A program made the position numbers and the translations under genes. DNA of 64,000 nt from Pseudomonas yamanorum. Lineage in GTDB: Bacteria > Pseudomonadota > Gammaproteobacteria > Pseudomonadales > Pseudomonadaceae. The DNA lies in contig NZ_LT629793.1 of the NCBI RefSeq assembly GCF_900105735.1, positions 3,596,001 through 3,660,000 on the forward strand, written 5' to 3'. This document shows positions 1-9,420 of this stretch, one piece after another (position 1 is the first letter of the stretch; each line of letters begins with the position of its first letter). The notes under the pieces were generated by a model that saw nothing but the letters and a program-made list of their open reading frames with translations, was not told where the DNA came from and ran no database searches.

Positions 1-986
1 TGGGACATGCCGTCGGGAATCAGGTTGCGCACGATGGCCGCAAAGTCGGCGTGCACCAGATTCTTCGCTCGGTTCAACAGCACCGGCAGCGGGCTCGAAG
101 GCTCGTGGCGGGTGTAGTACGCAAGGATTTTGTCGAGGCTGCGCAGCACTTCATCGCGGCTCGCGATGTCCCCGGTCGGGCGTGCGGCAACGGGCGCGGC
201 GGCGTATTCAACCGAGGGGGCATTGTCGTCACTGACAACCTCGGGCTCGCTGGCGGCGCCGCTGTGTGGGGCGTATTGGTTGAGTATCTGCACGGCCTGC
301 TTGAGCAGTTGCCTCAAGGGGCCAAGGTCCACGCCCTGGGCGGAACCGACCTTGTCGCTGACGTATTGTTCGATGGCTTCACAGGCGGCGCGGGCGGCGT
401 TCAGCGCGTCGTGGGTGGCCTGCAGTTGCTCGGCATCACTGTCGAGGAACGCGCCGTTGAGCTGTTCGGCGCCGAGGCTTTCGCCGGGGAAACTCTGCAG
501 CCCGCTGGCATTCAGCGCAGCGCGCAGGCTGACGGGGCCGAAGGTACGCGAACGGGTCAGAATGGCTTCGCGCAGCAGGCGGATGTTCGCGTCGCTGGTC
601 ACGCCGCTGAGGGCGTTGATGCGCACGGTGGGGTCGTTGTCGTCATCGGCATCCAGGCGCGGATGCAGGTCGGCCCAGTATTCGCGCAGCAGCGCGTTGA
701 TCAACGTGAGCGCGTCGGCAAGCCCTGCGATGCCTTGGAGGGCGAGGGCGCTTTGCAACAGGAAATGGGTGATGCGCAGGTCTTTGCTGCGTTGCAGGAG
801 GTCGAGGCTTTGCTGCTGGATGCTGCGCCATTCCGGAGGTTCGGCAGGCAGGATCGAGTCGCCCATGCTGCGCTCGGGTTGACCCTGTGCGGCACGCTCA
901 AGATGCAAATAATCGGCGTCATATTCCAAGTCTTCGCCACAAGGCGAAGTCGCGGAAACGGCGGCGAGCAGCAGAGGCACATCCAC
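1..986 (-). CDS. tssA: T6SS protein TssA (ImpA family), 3' end outside window
   Basis: TssA caps the growing T6SS sheath-tube and helps recruit baseplate and tail components in the cytoplasm. The reverse strand reads 328 codons from a GTG at 986 to the window edge with no stop; family members are about 340-360 residues, so only the tail is missing. The N-terminus (DVPLLLAAVSATSPCGEDLE, then a conserved PEWR) is the ImpA_N signature. A GGGAG sequence lies upstream of the GTG; there is no nearby in-frame ATG, so GTG is the best start. It is divergent from fha, the arrangement of tssA1/fha1 in P. aeruginosa HSI-I. The remaining sheath and baseplate genes should continue leftwards. Confidence 0.9.
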   Translation of the reverse strand, partial: MDVPLLLAAVSATSPCGEDLEYDADYLHLERAAQGQPERSMGDSILPAEPPEWRSIQQQSLDLLQRSKDLRITHFLLQSALALQGIAGLADALTLINALLREYWADLHPRLDADDDNDPTVRINALSGVTSDANIRLLREAILTRSRTFGPVSLRAALNASGLQSFPGESLGAEQLNGAFLDSDAEQLQATHDALNAARAACEAIEQYVSDKVGSAQGVDLGPLRQLLKQAVQILNQYAPHSGAASEPEVVSDDNAPSVEYAAAPVAARPTGDIASRDEVLRSLDKILAYYTRHEPSSPLPVLLNRAKNLVHADFAAIVRNLIPDGMS

Positions 987-1387
987 TAAATTCGATCTCC
1001 CTATCAGCCCGTTAAATAACGGGCAACTCATGCATTAGTTGCGCGAGGAACTTTGCATGTTTTCTTGGTCATATTTAGCGCTTTGACATCATGCTGATTT
1101 CAAAGTGCCATCATTGGTGTTCAAGAAGTTGTGCATTTTTGGTGTAGTACTTATGCCTTGTCAAGGTAAGCTATTCGCCCTCTATGACAGATGTGCGGTG
1201 CTTAACATCCTGCGCGACTGATCAGTCGAAGCAGGTGCCGAGGCAGGATTTTTGTCATACAGGCCGGTTAAGATCAGCAATTACGCGGGTTGAAGCAGGC
1301 TTTCAAGGTTTTGGAAGGATCTGTCGTGGATCCCTCGGGAGCAGTTCTCCCAGGGAACGGCCGCGCGTGAAGTATCAGCAAGGAGGC
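987..1387. promoter_or_regulatory. tssA/fha divergent intergenic region (401 bp)
   Basis: No gene is seen in this gap. It is AT-richer than its flanks and must carry promoters for both T6SS arms. Two adjacent inverted repeats lie on the tssA side: CCCGTTA-AA-TAACGGG at 1008-1023 and GCAACT-N8-AGTTGC at 1023-1042. A sigma70-like pair for fha is TTGTGC (1129-1134), 17 bases, TATGCC (1152-1157). The fha-proximal 80 bases are rich in GGA motifs. An open frame extends upstream of fha to 1184, but the strong AGGAGG and family alignment place the start near 1388. Confidence 0.6.
1313..1384 (+). promoter_or_regulatory. fha mRNA leader with clustered GGA motifs (putative RsmA/CsrA target)
   Basis: Six GGA triplets occur in 72 bases upstream of the fha start (1313, 1317, 1328, 1338, 1354, 1382), the last within the Shine-Dalgarno AGGAGG. 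A hairpin can form at 1331-1356: outer TCCC/GGGA and inner GGGAG-CAGTT-CTCCC. RsmA/CsrA binds GGA cores, one of them usually at the ribosome site, and RsmA is known to repress the HSI-I T6SS in P. aeruginosa through fha1. Binding here is inferred. Confidence 0.45.
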
Positions 1388-2719
1388 ATGATGTCGCTGT
1401 GTTTGACTATCACTAGTTATCACAAGATTACCCCTGGCCAGTGCCCTGAAAAGTCCATGAATCAGGGAGTGATGGCTATTGGCCGTGGTCCCGAAAATGA
1501 CTGGATACTGCCTGATCCCGAGCGCCTGGTTTCCACGCAGCATTGCGTTATTCAATACAAAGATGGTCGTTATTATTTAACTGATAACAGCACTAACGGT
1601 GTTGAGTTAGTCAACGCCGGCATCCGTTTGCGCCGGGGAAACAGTGAGCCATTGCAAGACGGTGAACTGATCCGCATCGGTGATTACGAAATCCAGGCAC
1701 GTATCGATTTCAACCTGAAAGTGACAGATACCCCGTCTTTCACTGGTGATGCCTCCAACAGTTTCGAAGCCCTGATGGGCGCCGCCGTGAAGGCCCCGAC
1801 GCCACAACCGGTGATCGCGCCGCAGTTCCAGGGCGCCTCGTCGATGGACACCCTGCCGGATCTGTTCGACTTCCTCGCACCCACCAGCGTCCCGCCGGCT
1901 ACCGTGCATGATCACGTGCCGGCCGAGCTACACGACTTCCGCCCGCCCACACCGCTGCCCGTGGCTGAACCGCCTGCGCCGGTAGCCTCGGGCTCAATCA
2001 TTCCCGACGACTGGGATTTGTTTGGCGATGCCCCGGCACCCAAGCCTGTTGCGCCGCCACCACTACCTGCTCCAACACCGATCATCGAGCCGCCCAAGGT
2101 TGAGCAGCCGCTCCCGGTGGCTGACGCCAACCAACCCGATTTGCTGCAAGCCTTCCTGCGCGGTGCCGGCCTCGATCAGTTGCGCCTGGACAAGGCCCAG
2201 GCCGAAGCCCAAATGGAAAGCATCGGCCGCAGCTACCGGTTGATGGTCGAAGGCCTGATCGACGTACTGCGTGCCCGCAGCAGCCTCAAGGGCGAGTTCC
2301 GCATGCAACAGACGGTGATTCAACCGGTGGAAAACAATCCGTTGAAATTCGCTCCCAACGCCGATGAAGCGTTACTGCTGCTCCTTCGTCACAGCAACCA
2401 AGCGTTTATGGCGCCGGACGTGGCGGTTCGCGACAGTTTCGACGATCTGCGCGCTCACCAACTGGCCGTCATGGCCGGGGTCGAAGCCGCCATCAAGCAC
2501 CTGCTGACGCGCTTTGAGCCGGCGCAGCTCGAAGAACGCATGGGCAAGCCCGGCGGGCTGTCGAGCATTTTCAACGGTTCGCGCCAGGCCCAGTACTGGC
2601 AGCAGTTCACCGAGCTCTACAGCAATATTTCCCGCGAGGCCCAGGAAGATTTCCAGGACTTGTTCGGGCGTGAATTCAGCCGTGCCTACGAAGAGCACAG
2701 CAGCCGACAGCGTCACTAA
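1388..2719 (+). CDS. fha: T6SS forkhead-associated scaffold Fha (TagH)
   Basis: Fha is the phosphothreonine-binding scaffold that activates the H1-type T6SS when phosphorylated by PpkA. The product is 443 residues from ATG 1388, or 442 from the adjacent ATG at 1391, which sits at a more normal distance from AGGAGG. The first ~100 residues are an FHA domain with the diagnostic GRGPENDWILPD and a later NSTNG motif. A proline-rich, low-complexity linker follows (about residues 130-250), then a C-terminal T6SS-specific domain. It starts the arm that continues with tssJ 52 bp downstream. Leader GGA motifs suggest RsmA control. Assignment is secure; only the choice between the two ATGs is open. Confidence 0.93.
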   Translation: MMSLCLTITSYHKITPGQCPEKSMNQGVMAIGRGPENDWILPDPERLVSTQHCVIQYKDGRYYLTDNSTNGVELVNAGIRLRRGNSEPLQDGELIRIGDYEIQARIDFNLKVTDTPSFTGDASNSFEALMGAAVKAPTPQPVIAPQFQGASSMDTLPDLFDFLAPTSVPPATVHDHVPAELHDFRPPTPLPVAEPPAPVASGSIIPDDWDLFGDAPAPKPVAPPPLPAPTPIIEPPKVEQPLPVADANQPDLLQAFLRGAGLDQLRLDKAQAEAQMESIGRSYRLMVEGLIDVLRARSSLKGEFRMQQTVIQPVENNPLKFAPNADEALLLLLRHSNQAFMAPDVAVRDSFDDLRAHQLAVMAGVEAAIKHLLTRFEPAQLEERMGKPGGLSSIFNGSRQAQYWQQFTELYSNISREAQEDFQDLFGREFSRAYEEHSSRQRH

Positions 2720-2771
2720 CAACGCAGTACATGGAACAACGGATAGCTAAGTACGTCATTGAGGACGCAGG

Positions 2772-3278
2772 ATGATTCCCAGGTTTTTACTCGCAGCCGC
2801 CACCGCGCTTCTGCTGACGGCGTGTGCCAAGGACGCGGCCAAACCCGAAGCCCCCGAGGCTGAGGCAGACACCGCCGCCGTCGAGCTGCATTTCCACGCC
2901 ATCGCCGGGCTCAACCCCGGTGCCAATGGCCAGGCAGCCCCGGTACGGGTGCGGATTTTCGAACTGAAAAACGCCGCCACCTTCAGCCGTTCCGACTACT
3001 TCGCCTTGGCCGATCGCGCCCAGTCGACCCTCGGCCTCGACCTGCTCGACCAGGACGAAGTGGTGATCCAGCCCGGCCAGCAATTGAGCATCCAGCGCGA
3101 CCTCGACCCGTCCACCCGCCAGATTGGCCTGCTGGTGGGCTATCGCGAACTGGATCGCGCCGTGTGGCGCACCGTGCTTAACGTGCCGGCGCGCCAATAC
3201 ACCGAATACCAGATCAGCCTCGATGTGCATGCCGTGCGTGCCGACGTCGTGGTTCCCCCATCCAGCCCTGCTCAATAA
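2772..3278 (+). CDS. tssJ: T6SS outer-membrane lipoprotein TssJ
   Basis: TssJ anchors the T6SS trans-envelope complex in the outer membrane and contacts the periplasmic end of TssM. The 168-residue product has a lipoprotein signal peptide ending in the lipobox LLTAC, with Cys18 as the lipidation site. The mature part has the beta-rich TssJ pattern, including LNP, VRVRIFELK, and a Tyr-rich strand near IGLLVGYRELD. A GCAGG ribosome site precedes the ATG. It is followed 14 bp later by tssK. Length and neighbours are normal for the family. Confidence 0.93.
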   Translation: MIPRFLLAAATALLLTACAKDAAKPEAPEAEADTAAVELHFHAIAGLNPGANGQAAPVRVRIFELKNAATFSRSDYFALADRAQSTLGLDLLDQDEVVIQPGQQLSIQRDLDPSTRQIGLLVGYRELDRAVWRTVLNVPARQYTEYQISLDVHAVRADVVVPPSSPAQ

Positions 3279-3292
3279 GAATCGGAGCCCCC

Positions 3293-4627
3293 ATGTCCTG
3301 GAACAATCGCGTGGTCTGGTCGGAAGGCATGTTCATCGGAACGCAGCACTTCCAGCAGCATGACCGTTACCTGGAAAACCTGATCGATGCGCGCAGCCGC
3401 CCGTTGTCGGCAGGGGCCTGGGGCTTCTCCGAATTGTTGATCGACCAGGGCCTGTTGGCCCAGGGCAAGCTGGCGATTGTCTCGGCGCGCGGTTTGTTGC
3501 CCGACGGCACGCCGTTCAATATTCCCCAGGACGACCTGGCGCCGAGCCCGTTGAACATCGACGACCACCTGCGTGATGGCCTGGTCTACCTGGCGCTGCC
3601 CCTCAAGCGTGCCGGCGCCCGCGACACCGTCGACGAAGGCGAAGCCCTGGAAGCGGCGCGCTATGTCAGCCAGGTGCGCGAAGTGCGCGACGACAACGCC
3701 CCCTTTGAAAACCGTGCGCCGGTGGCGGTCGGTTCTCGTGCCCTGCGGCTGTTGACCGCCCAGGATGGCATCAGCGATTACGCGGCCATCGGCCTGGTGC
3801 GCATCAAGGAAAAACGCGCCGACCGCGCCCTGGTGCTGGACGAGAGCTACATCCCGCCGGTACTCGACGTGGCCGCCAGCAAACCGCTGACCGCGTTTCG
3901 CAGCGAACTGCTGGGCCTGCTGCACCAGCGCGGCGAGGCGTTGGCCGGGCGCGTAGTGGCCTCGGGCGCTGGTGGCGCTTCGGAAATCGCCGACTTCATG
4001 CTGCTGCAACTGGTCAACCGCGCCCAGCCGCTGATCCAGCACCTGAGCCAGTTGAGCCCGCTGCACCCGGAGCGTTTCTTCAGTGAGCTGGTGAGCCTGG
4101 CCGGCGAGTTCTCGACCTTCTCCACCACTGGCCGCCGCCCCCAGGAATACCCGCAATACCAACATGACGACCTGGCCCTGAGCTTCACCCCGGTGATGCA
4201 GGCCCTGCGTGAAGCACTGTCGATGCTGATCGACAGCAAGGCCACGCCGATCCCGATTGTCGAGAAAGCCTACGGCGTGCACGTGGCGATGCTGGCCGAC
4301 AAAACCTTGATCGACAGCGCCAGTTTCATCTTGGTGGTGCGTGCCGATGTGCCGGGCGAAACTCTGCGCGCGCGTTTCGGCCAGCAAAGCAAAGTCGGCT
4401 CGGTGGAACACATCCGCGACCTGGTCAACCTGCAACTGCCGGGCATCGGCCTGCTGCCGCTGCCGGTGGCGCCACGGCAGATTCCGTACCACGCAGGCAG
4501 CACCTATTACGAGTTGGACCGGGGCAGCGAGCACTGGCAGCAACTGAGTAATTCCGGCGGTTTTGCGTTCCACATCGCCGGCCAGTTCCCGGGGTTGAAC
4601 CTGGCTTTCTGGGCCATCCGAGGATAA
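3293..4627 (+). CDS. tssK: T6SS baseplate adaptor TssK
   Basis: TssK is the cytoplasmic trimer that links the phage-like baseplate to the TssLM membrane complex. The 444-residue product begins with the characteristic NRVVWSEGMFIGTQHFQQHD segment and has the family's full length. There is no signal peptide or membrane segment. It lies between tssJ and tssL with short gaps of 14 and 6 bp, in the conserved J-K-L-M order. A ribosome site (CGGAG) precedes the ATG. No alternative function is plausible. Confidence 0.96.
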   Translation: MSWNNRVVWSEGMFIGTQHFQQHDRYLENLIDARSRPLSAGAWGFSELLIDQGLLAQGKLAIVSARGLLPDGTPFNIPQDDLAPSPLNIDDHLRDGLVYLALPLKRAGARDTVDEGEALEAARYVSQVREVRDDNAPFENRAPVAVGSRALRLLTAQDGISDYAAIGLVRIKEKRADRALVLDESYIPPVLDVAASKPLTAFRSELLGLLHQRGEALAGRVVASGAGGASEIADFMLLQLVNRAQPLIQHLSQLSPLHPERFFSELVSLAGEFSTFSTTGRRPQEYPQYQHDDLALSFTPVMQALREALSMLIDSKATPIPIVEKAYGVHVAMLADKTLIDSASFILVVRADVPGETLRARFGQQSKVGSVEHIRDLVNLQLPGIGLLPLPVAPRQIPYHAGSTYYELDRGSEHWQQLSNSGGFAFHIAGQFPGLNLAFWAIRG

Positions 4628-4633
4628 TCAGCG

Positions 4634-5923
4634 ATGCATCCCAATGATGATGACCGCACCCAGTTCATGCCGCGCCCGGGTGGCCGCGCACCGGAGCCTG
4701 TTCGTGCAGAGCCGGCGCCGCTGTCGATGCCCGCTGCGCCGATCCTGACCGGCAAGGCCCAGGGCCTGAACCCGCTGGAAAGCGCCGCCGGCCCGTTGCT
4801 GTCGCTGCTGACGCGCTTGCGCAACACGATTTCGCACCCGGCGCCGTCGAGCCTGCGCGCACAATTGCTGGCCTACCTGCGCCAGTTTGAAGAGCGTGCC
4901 GAGGCTGCCGGCGTGGCCCGCAATGACGTGCTGCTGGCGCGTTACGCGCTGTGCACCGCCCTCGATGAAGCTGTGCTGAGTACGCCGTGGGGCAGTGCCA
5001 GTGACTGGGGCAAGCAGAGCTTGCTGATCACCGTGCACAACGAAGCCTGGGGTGGCGAAAAGGTCTTCCAGTTGCTGGATCACTGCCTGCAAAGCCCGCG
5101 GGAGCGCCTGTACCTGCTGGAACTGCTGTACCTGTGCCTGTGCCTGGGTTTCGAAGGTCGCTACCGCGTGATGAACGACGGCCGTAGCCAGCTGGAAGCC
5201 TTGCGCGAGCGTACCGCGGCGGCGATTCGCAGTGCCCGTGGCGAACATGAGCGCGAGCTGTCGCCCCATTGGCGCGGCGTAACCGTGGCCCGTGATCGCC
5301 TGGCGCAGTTCATGCCGCCGTGGATCGCCGTGGCCATCGGCGTGGCATTGTTGCTGGCGTTGCTGTTCGGATTGCGGATGAAACTGGCGTCGGATGCCGA
5401 GCCGGTGTTCAAGAATATTCATGCCCTGGGCGAGATCCCGGTGCAGGCCATCGACCGTCCGGTCGCACAGCCGAAAATCATCGAGCGGCCACGCCTGGCG
5501 GGCTTCCTGGTGGAAGACATCAAGGCCGGTCGCGTGGCGGTGGAAGATGCTGTCGACCGCTCCGTGGTGACCATCCGTGGCGATGAACTGTTCGCCTCGG
5601 CCAGCTCCAGCATCGTCGATGACTTCCAGCCACTGATGCTGCGCATTGCCGACGCCATCCGCAAGGTCAAGGGCCAGGTGCGGGTCACCGGCCACAGCGA
5701 TAACCGCCCGATTGCGACCCTGCGGTTCCCGTCCAACTGGGCGCTGTCCGAGGCGCGGGCCAAGTCGGTGCTGGAGATTCTCGCGGCCAAGACCGGCCAG
5801 GCGGAACGCTTCAGTGCCGAGGGCCGTAGCGACACCGAGCCGGTGGCGACCAACGCCACTGCTGAAGGCCGTGCGCGCAATCGCCGGGTAGAAATCACCG
5901 TATTGGCGGAGGGGGTCGAGTGA
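4634..5923 (+). CDS. tssL: T6SS inner-membrane protein TssL with C-terminal OmpA-like domain
   Basis: TssL (DotU/ImpK family) is an inner-membrane partner of TssM. The 429-residue product has an N-terminal cytoplasmic DotU domain (about residues 55-215), one transmembrane helix (about 226-247, WIAVAIGVALLLALLFGL) and a periplasmic C-terminal OmpA/MotB-type peptidoglycan-binding domain, marked by VTGHSDNRPI and ALSEARAKSV. This is the extended TssL form, which can anchor the machine to the cell wall without a separate TagL. The stop overlaps the GTG start of tssM in GTGA, implying translational coupling. Confidence 0.95.
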   Translation: MHPNDDDRTQFMPRPGGRAPEPVRAEPAPLSMPAAPILTGKAQGLNPLESAAGPLLSLLTRLRNTISHPAPSSLRAQLLAYLRQFEERAEAAGVARNDVLLARYALCTALDEAVLSTPWGSASDWGKQSLLITVHNEAWGGEKVFQLLDHCLQSPRERLYLLELLYLCLCLGFEGRYRVMNDGRSQLEALRERTAAAIRSARGEHERELSPHWRGVTVARDRLAQFMPPWIAVAIGVALLLALLFGLRMKLASDAEPVFKNIHALGEIPVQAIDRPVAQPKIIERPRLAGFLVEDIKAGRVAVEDAVDRSVVTIRGDELFASASSSIVDDFQPLMLRIADAIRKVKGQVRVTGHSDNRPIATLRFPSNWALSEARAKSVLEILAAKTGQAERFSAEGRSDTEPVATNATAEGRARNRRVEITVLAEGVE

Positions 5924-8900
5924 AGGCGTTTTTCAGTTTTGTGATTCGCTGGGTGATCCCGTTGCTGGGCCTGATCGCCTTGAGCCTGATCATCTGGTTC
6001 GTGGGGCCGTTGCTCGATGTGCTGGTGCCGGAAGGACGCCGCTGGGCGCTGATCATCCTGGTGTTCGCGGTGTGGATTGCCTACCGCGTGTTCCGGATTA
6101 TCCAGGCCCGTCGCCAGGCCGCCGAAGTGATGCGCAGCCTCGCCGCGGAAACCCCGCCAGACCCGGCCAGCGTCGCCACCGCCGAAGAGCTGGCGACCCT
6201 GCGCCAGCGCATGGACGAAGCCCTGGCCCTGTTGAAAAAGGCCAAGCTGGGCGGTGACGAGCGCCGCAACCTGTATGAGCTGCCGTGGTACGTGATCATC
6301 GGCCCGCCGGGTTCGGGCAAGACCACCGCGCTGGTCAATTCCGGGCTGCACTTTCCCTTGGCCGCGCAGTTGGGTGCCGGTGCTGTGCGGGGCGTGGGCG
6401 GTACGCGCAATTGCGATTGGTGGTTTACCGACCAAGCCGTATTGCTCGACACCGCCGGCCGCTACACCACCCAGGACAGCAACTCCACGGTGGATAAAGC
6501 CGCTTGGCTGGGCTTCCTCGACCTGCTGAAAAAGCAGCGTTCCCGGCGCCCGATTGATGGTGCGTTTATCGCCATCAGCCTCTCGGACCTGCTGCTGGGC
6601 AGCGACGCCGAGCGTGCCGCCCATGCCGCCGCGATCCGCCTGCGTATCCAGGAGCTGTACACCCAACTGGGCGTGCGCTTCCCGATCTATCTGATGCTGA
6701 CCAAGCTCGACTTGGTGCCGGGCTTCATGGAGTTCTTCGACAACCTGAGCAAGGAAGAGCGCGCCCAGGTGTGGGGCATGACCTTCGCCCTCGACGACGG
6801 CAAGAACAGCGACAGCCCGCTGGCCCATTTGCAAAGCGAATTCGCCGGTCTGGAGCAGCGCCTCAACGAGCGCCTGGTGGAACGCCTGCAACAGGAACGC
6901 GACCCGGCGCGGCGCGACCTGATCTACGGCTTCCCGCAGCAGTTCGGCGCGTTGAAGGATTGCCTGCAAGGCTTCCTCGAAGGCGTGTTCAAACCCAACG
7001 CCTTTGAAGAGCGGGTTTTGCTGCGCGGCGTGTACTTCACCAGCGGCACCCAGGAGGGCAGCCCGATTGACCGCTTGATCGGCGCCATGGCCCAGAGCAT
7101 GAACCTGGACCGCCAGCACCTGGCGCGTCAGACCGGCACCGGGCGTAGCTACTTCATCGAAAAACTGTTCACCGCCGTGGCGTTTGCCGAGCGTGGCCTG
7201 GTGGGCGTCAATCCGAAGGTCGAGCGCCGTCGCAAGTGGATTGCCCGTGGCGTGTTGGCCGCAACCGTGGCGTTGGTGCTGGTGGTCAGTACCCTGTGGT
7301 GGGTGAGTTATCGCGCCAACCAGGCCTACATCGCCCAGGTTGACCAGAAGGTCGCACCGCTGGGCCAGACCGTGCAGAACCTGAGCCCGGCGCAGCGCGA
7401 AGTACTGGCGGTGCTGCCGCTGCTCAACGCCGTGAAGAACCTGGCGGGTGACTCGCCGAGCTGGTCCGAAGGGTTAGGCCTGTATCAGGGCGACATGCTC
7501 GAAGCCGAATCCGCCAGCGTCTACCGCAAGCTGTTGATCGCCGTGTTCGCGCCCCGTTTGGTGACGCGCATCGAAGAGCAACTGCACGGCGGCGGCAATT
7601 CCGACTTCCTCTACGAAGGCTTGAAGGCCTACCTGATGCTCGCCGACAGCGAGCATTACGACCCGGACTTCATCAAGGCCTGGATCGCCCTGGACTGGGA
7701 CCGCAACCTGCCACGGGACCTGCCGGCGGATCAGCGCCAGGCATTGATCGGACACTTGCAGGCCTTGTTCGAGCGGCACCCACCCAGCGCCCGGCTGGAC
7801 CCGCGCTTGATTGACGATCTGCGCCGGCAACTGCAGCAACTGCCGGTGGCCCAGCGCGTCTACGACCGGATCAAGCGCCAGAAACTGCCGGAAGGCGTGC
7901 CGGACTTTCGCATCAACGAAGCGGCGGGCCGTGATGCCGCGCTGGTGTTCAGTCGCAAAAGTGGCAAGCCGTTGGGTGAGCCGTTGAGCGGCTTCTTCAC
8001 CGCCAAGGGTTATCGCCAGGGCTTTCTGCTGACCAGCCTGAACCAGACCGGCACCCTCGCTGAAGAGCAATGGGTGCTGGGCCGCGAGCCGGCGGATCAA
8101 CAGAACGTGGTCAGCCTCGCAGCCGACGTGCGCCGCCTGTACTTCCAGGACTATCAACGCCAGTGGGACGCCTTGCTGGCTGACATCGACTTTGTGCCGA
8201 TTACCAGCGTGGCCCAGGCGGCCGACGTTTTGCGGGTGATTTCCGGGCCGACCTCGCCGCTGAAGAAGCTGCTGGTGGCGGTCTCCAAGGAGACAGACCT
8301 GCAGGCGGAAGAACGCCTGCTGGCCGCCAAGGGCGCACCGGTGGAAGGTGGCGTGGACAAGCTCAAGGAACGCCTCGGCGGCTTGCTCGGCCAGGACCAA
8401 CCAACTGCAAATGCACCAGCGGCCAGTGAAGATCCGGTGACGGCGCACTTCGCCGAACTCAATAGCATCGTCAGCAAGAACGAAGGCGAACCAGCGGCAA
8501 TTGATGGCCTGCTGGCGGACATGAATGCGCTGTATGTGCAGGTCAGCGCCATGGTCGGCGCCAGTGGCGATGCATTACTCGGCGAAGCGAAAAACCAGGC
8601 GGCGGCTGCGGCCACGCGGGTCAGCTTGAATGCCGAACGCCAGCCGCCGCTGGTGCAGGGCATGGTCAAGTCGGTGGTCAACTCCACCACCAACAGCATG
8701 ATGGGCGGGGTGCGTAACCAGCTGAATGCGGCGTGGGTCAGCGAAGTGGTGAACGTGTACCGCCAGTCCCTGGCCGGGCGCTATCCGATGTCGCCCGGCA
8801 GTGCGCGGGACGCGACTCTGGATGATTTCGGGCAGTTCTTTGGGGTGGGCGGGGTGATGGACAATTACTTCCGCAAGTACCTGCAACCTTACGTCGACAC

Positions 8901-9420
8901 CTCCACCCAAACCTGGCGCTGGCAGCCGGGCGCGGCGCAGAAACTCGGCATCGCGCCGGGCGTGCTGCAAACCTTCCAGCGCGCGGCGACCATTCGTGAC
9001 GCGTTTTTCCGCGCCGGTGGCACCCAGCCGATCGTGCGCTTTGAACTCAAGCCGGTGGCGATGGACGCGACCATCACCCAGTTCCTGTTGGACCTGGACG
9101 GCCAGCAACTGAGCTACGACCACGGCCCGAGCCGCCCGGTTGCGATGCAGTGGCCGAATCCCGGCAGCATTGGTGTGGTGCGCATTTCCATCATGCCGCC
9201 GTCAGCCAGCGGACGCTCCGGCGTGACGCTGGACGGCCCGTGGGCGTGGTTCCGGTTGCTGGAGCAATCGGACCTGACCGCCGGTAATTCACCGGACCGT
9301 TTCAACCTGCGCCTGCGGGTCGACGGCGCGAGCATCTCCTACGAGTTGCGGGCCAACAGCGCCTTCAACCCGTTCAAGAGTCGCGTGCTTAACGGCTTCA
9401 GCCTGCCGGAGCGTCTATGA
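5920..9420 (+). CDS. tssM: T6SS inner-membrane channel protein TssM (IcmF family)
   Basis: TssM spans the inner membrane and periplasm to form the T6SS channel with TssL and TssJ. The 1166-residue product has two N-terminal membrane helices, a cytoplasmic P-loop domain with Walker A GPPGSGKT (residues 128-135) and the switch DTAGRY (Asp177), a third membrane helix at about 440-465, and a large periplasmic region ending in the IcmF C-terminal domain. The intact Walker A suggests the nucleotide-binding subtype. It starts with GTG overlapping the tssL stop, and its own stop overlaps the tagF ATG. Length is normal. Confidence 0.96.
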   Translation: MKAFFSFVIRWVIPLLGLIALSLIIWFVGPLLDVLVPEGRRWALIILVFAVWIAYRVFRIIQARRQAAEVMRSLAAETPPDPASVATAEELATLRQRMDEALALLKKAKLGGDERRNLYELPWYVIIGPPGSGKTTALVNSGLHFPLAAQLGAGAVRGVGGTRNCDWWFTDQAVLLDTAGRYTTQDSNSTVDKAAWLGFLDLLKKQRSRRPIDGAFIAISLSDLLLGSDAERAAHAAAIRLRIQELYTQLGVRFPIYLMLTKLDLVPGFMEFFDNLSKEERAQVWGMTFALDDGKNSDSPLAHLQSEFAGLEQRLNERLVERLQQERDPARRDLIYGFPQQFGALKDCLQGFLEGVFKPNAFEERVLLRGVYFTSGTQEGSPIDRLIGAMAQSMNLDRQHLARQTGTGRSYFIEKLFTAVAFAERGLVGVNPKVERRRKWIARGVLAATVALVLVVSTLWWVSYRANQAYIAQVDQKVAPLGQTVQNLSPAQREVLAVLPLLNAVKNLAGDSPSWSEGLGLYQGDMLEAESASVYRKLLIAVFAPRLVTRIEEQLHGGGNSDFLYEGLKAYLMLADSEHYDPDFIKAWIALDWDRNLPRDLPADQRQALIGHLQALFERHPPSARLDPRLIDDLRRQLQQLPVAQRVYDRIKRQKLPEGVPDFRINEAAGRDAALVFSRKSGKPLGEPLSGFFTAKGYRQGFLLTSLNQTGTLAEEQWVLGREPADQQNVVSLAADVRRLYFQDYQRQWDALLADIDFVPITSVAQAADVLRVISGPTSPLKKLLVAVSKETDLQAEERLLAAKGAPVEGGVDKLKERLGGLLGQDQPTANAPAASEDPVTAHFAELNSIVSKNEGEPAAIDGLLADMNALYVQVSAMVGASGDALLGEAKNQAAAAATRVSLNAERQPPLVQGMVKSVVNSTTNSMMGGVRNQLNAAWVSEVVNVYRQSLAGRYPMSPGSARDATLDDFGQFFGVGGVMDNYFRKYLQPYVDTSTQTWRWQPGAAQKLGIAPGVLQTFQRAATIRDAFFRAGGTQPIVRFELKPVAMDATITQFLLDLDGQQLSYDHGPSRPVAMQWPNPGSIGVVRISIMPPSASGRSGVTLDGPWAWFRLLEQSDLTAGNSPDRFNLRLRVDGASISYELRANSAFNPFKSRVLNGFSLPERL

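Noticed and set aside
1184..1387. N-terminal extension of fha by 68 codons
   Set aside because: The family N-terminus begins at MSLCLTITSYHK; AGGAGG sits right before it and the extension has no conservation-like features.
3272..4573. Long open frame of 433 codons opposite tssK
   Set aside because: It mirrors TssK in a GC-rich, codon-biased gene and has no family features; many such frames occur opposite real genes here.
5419..7119. 566-codon frame opposite tssL/tssM
   Set aside because: Complement of coding sequence with biased composition (Gln/Val/Ala-rich); no domain seen.
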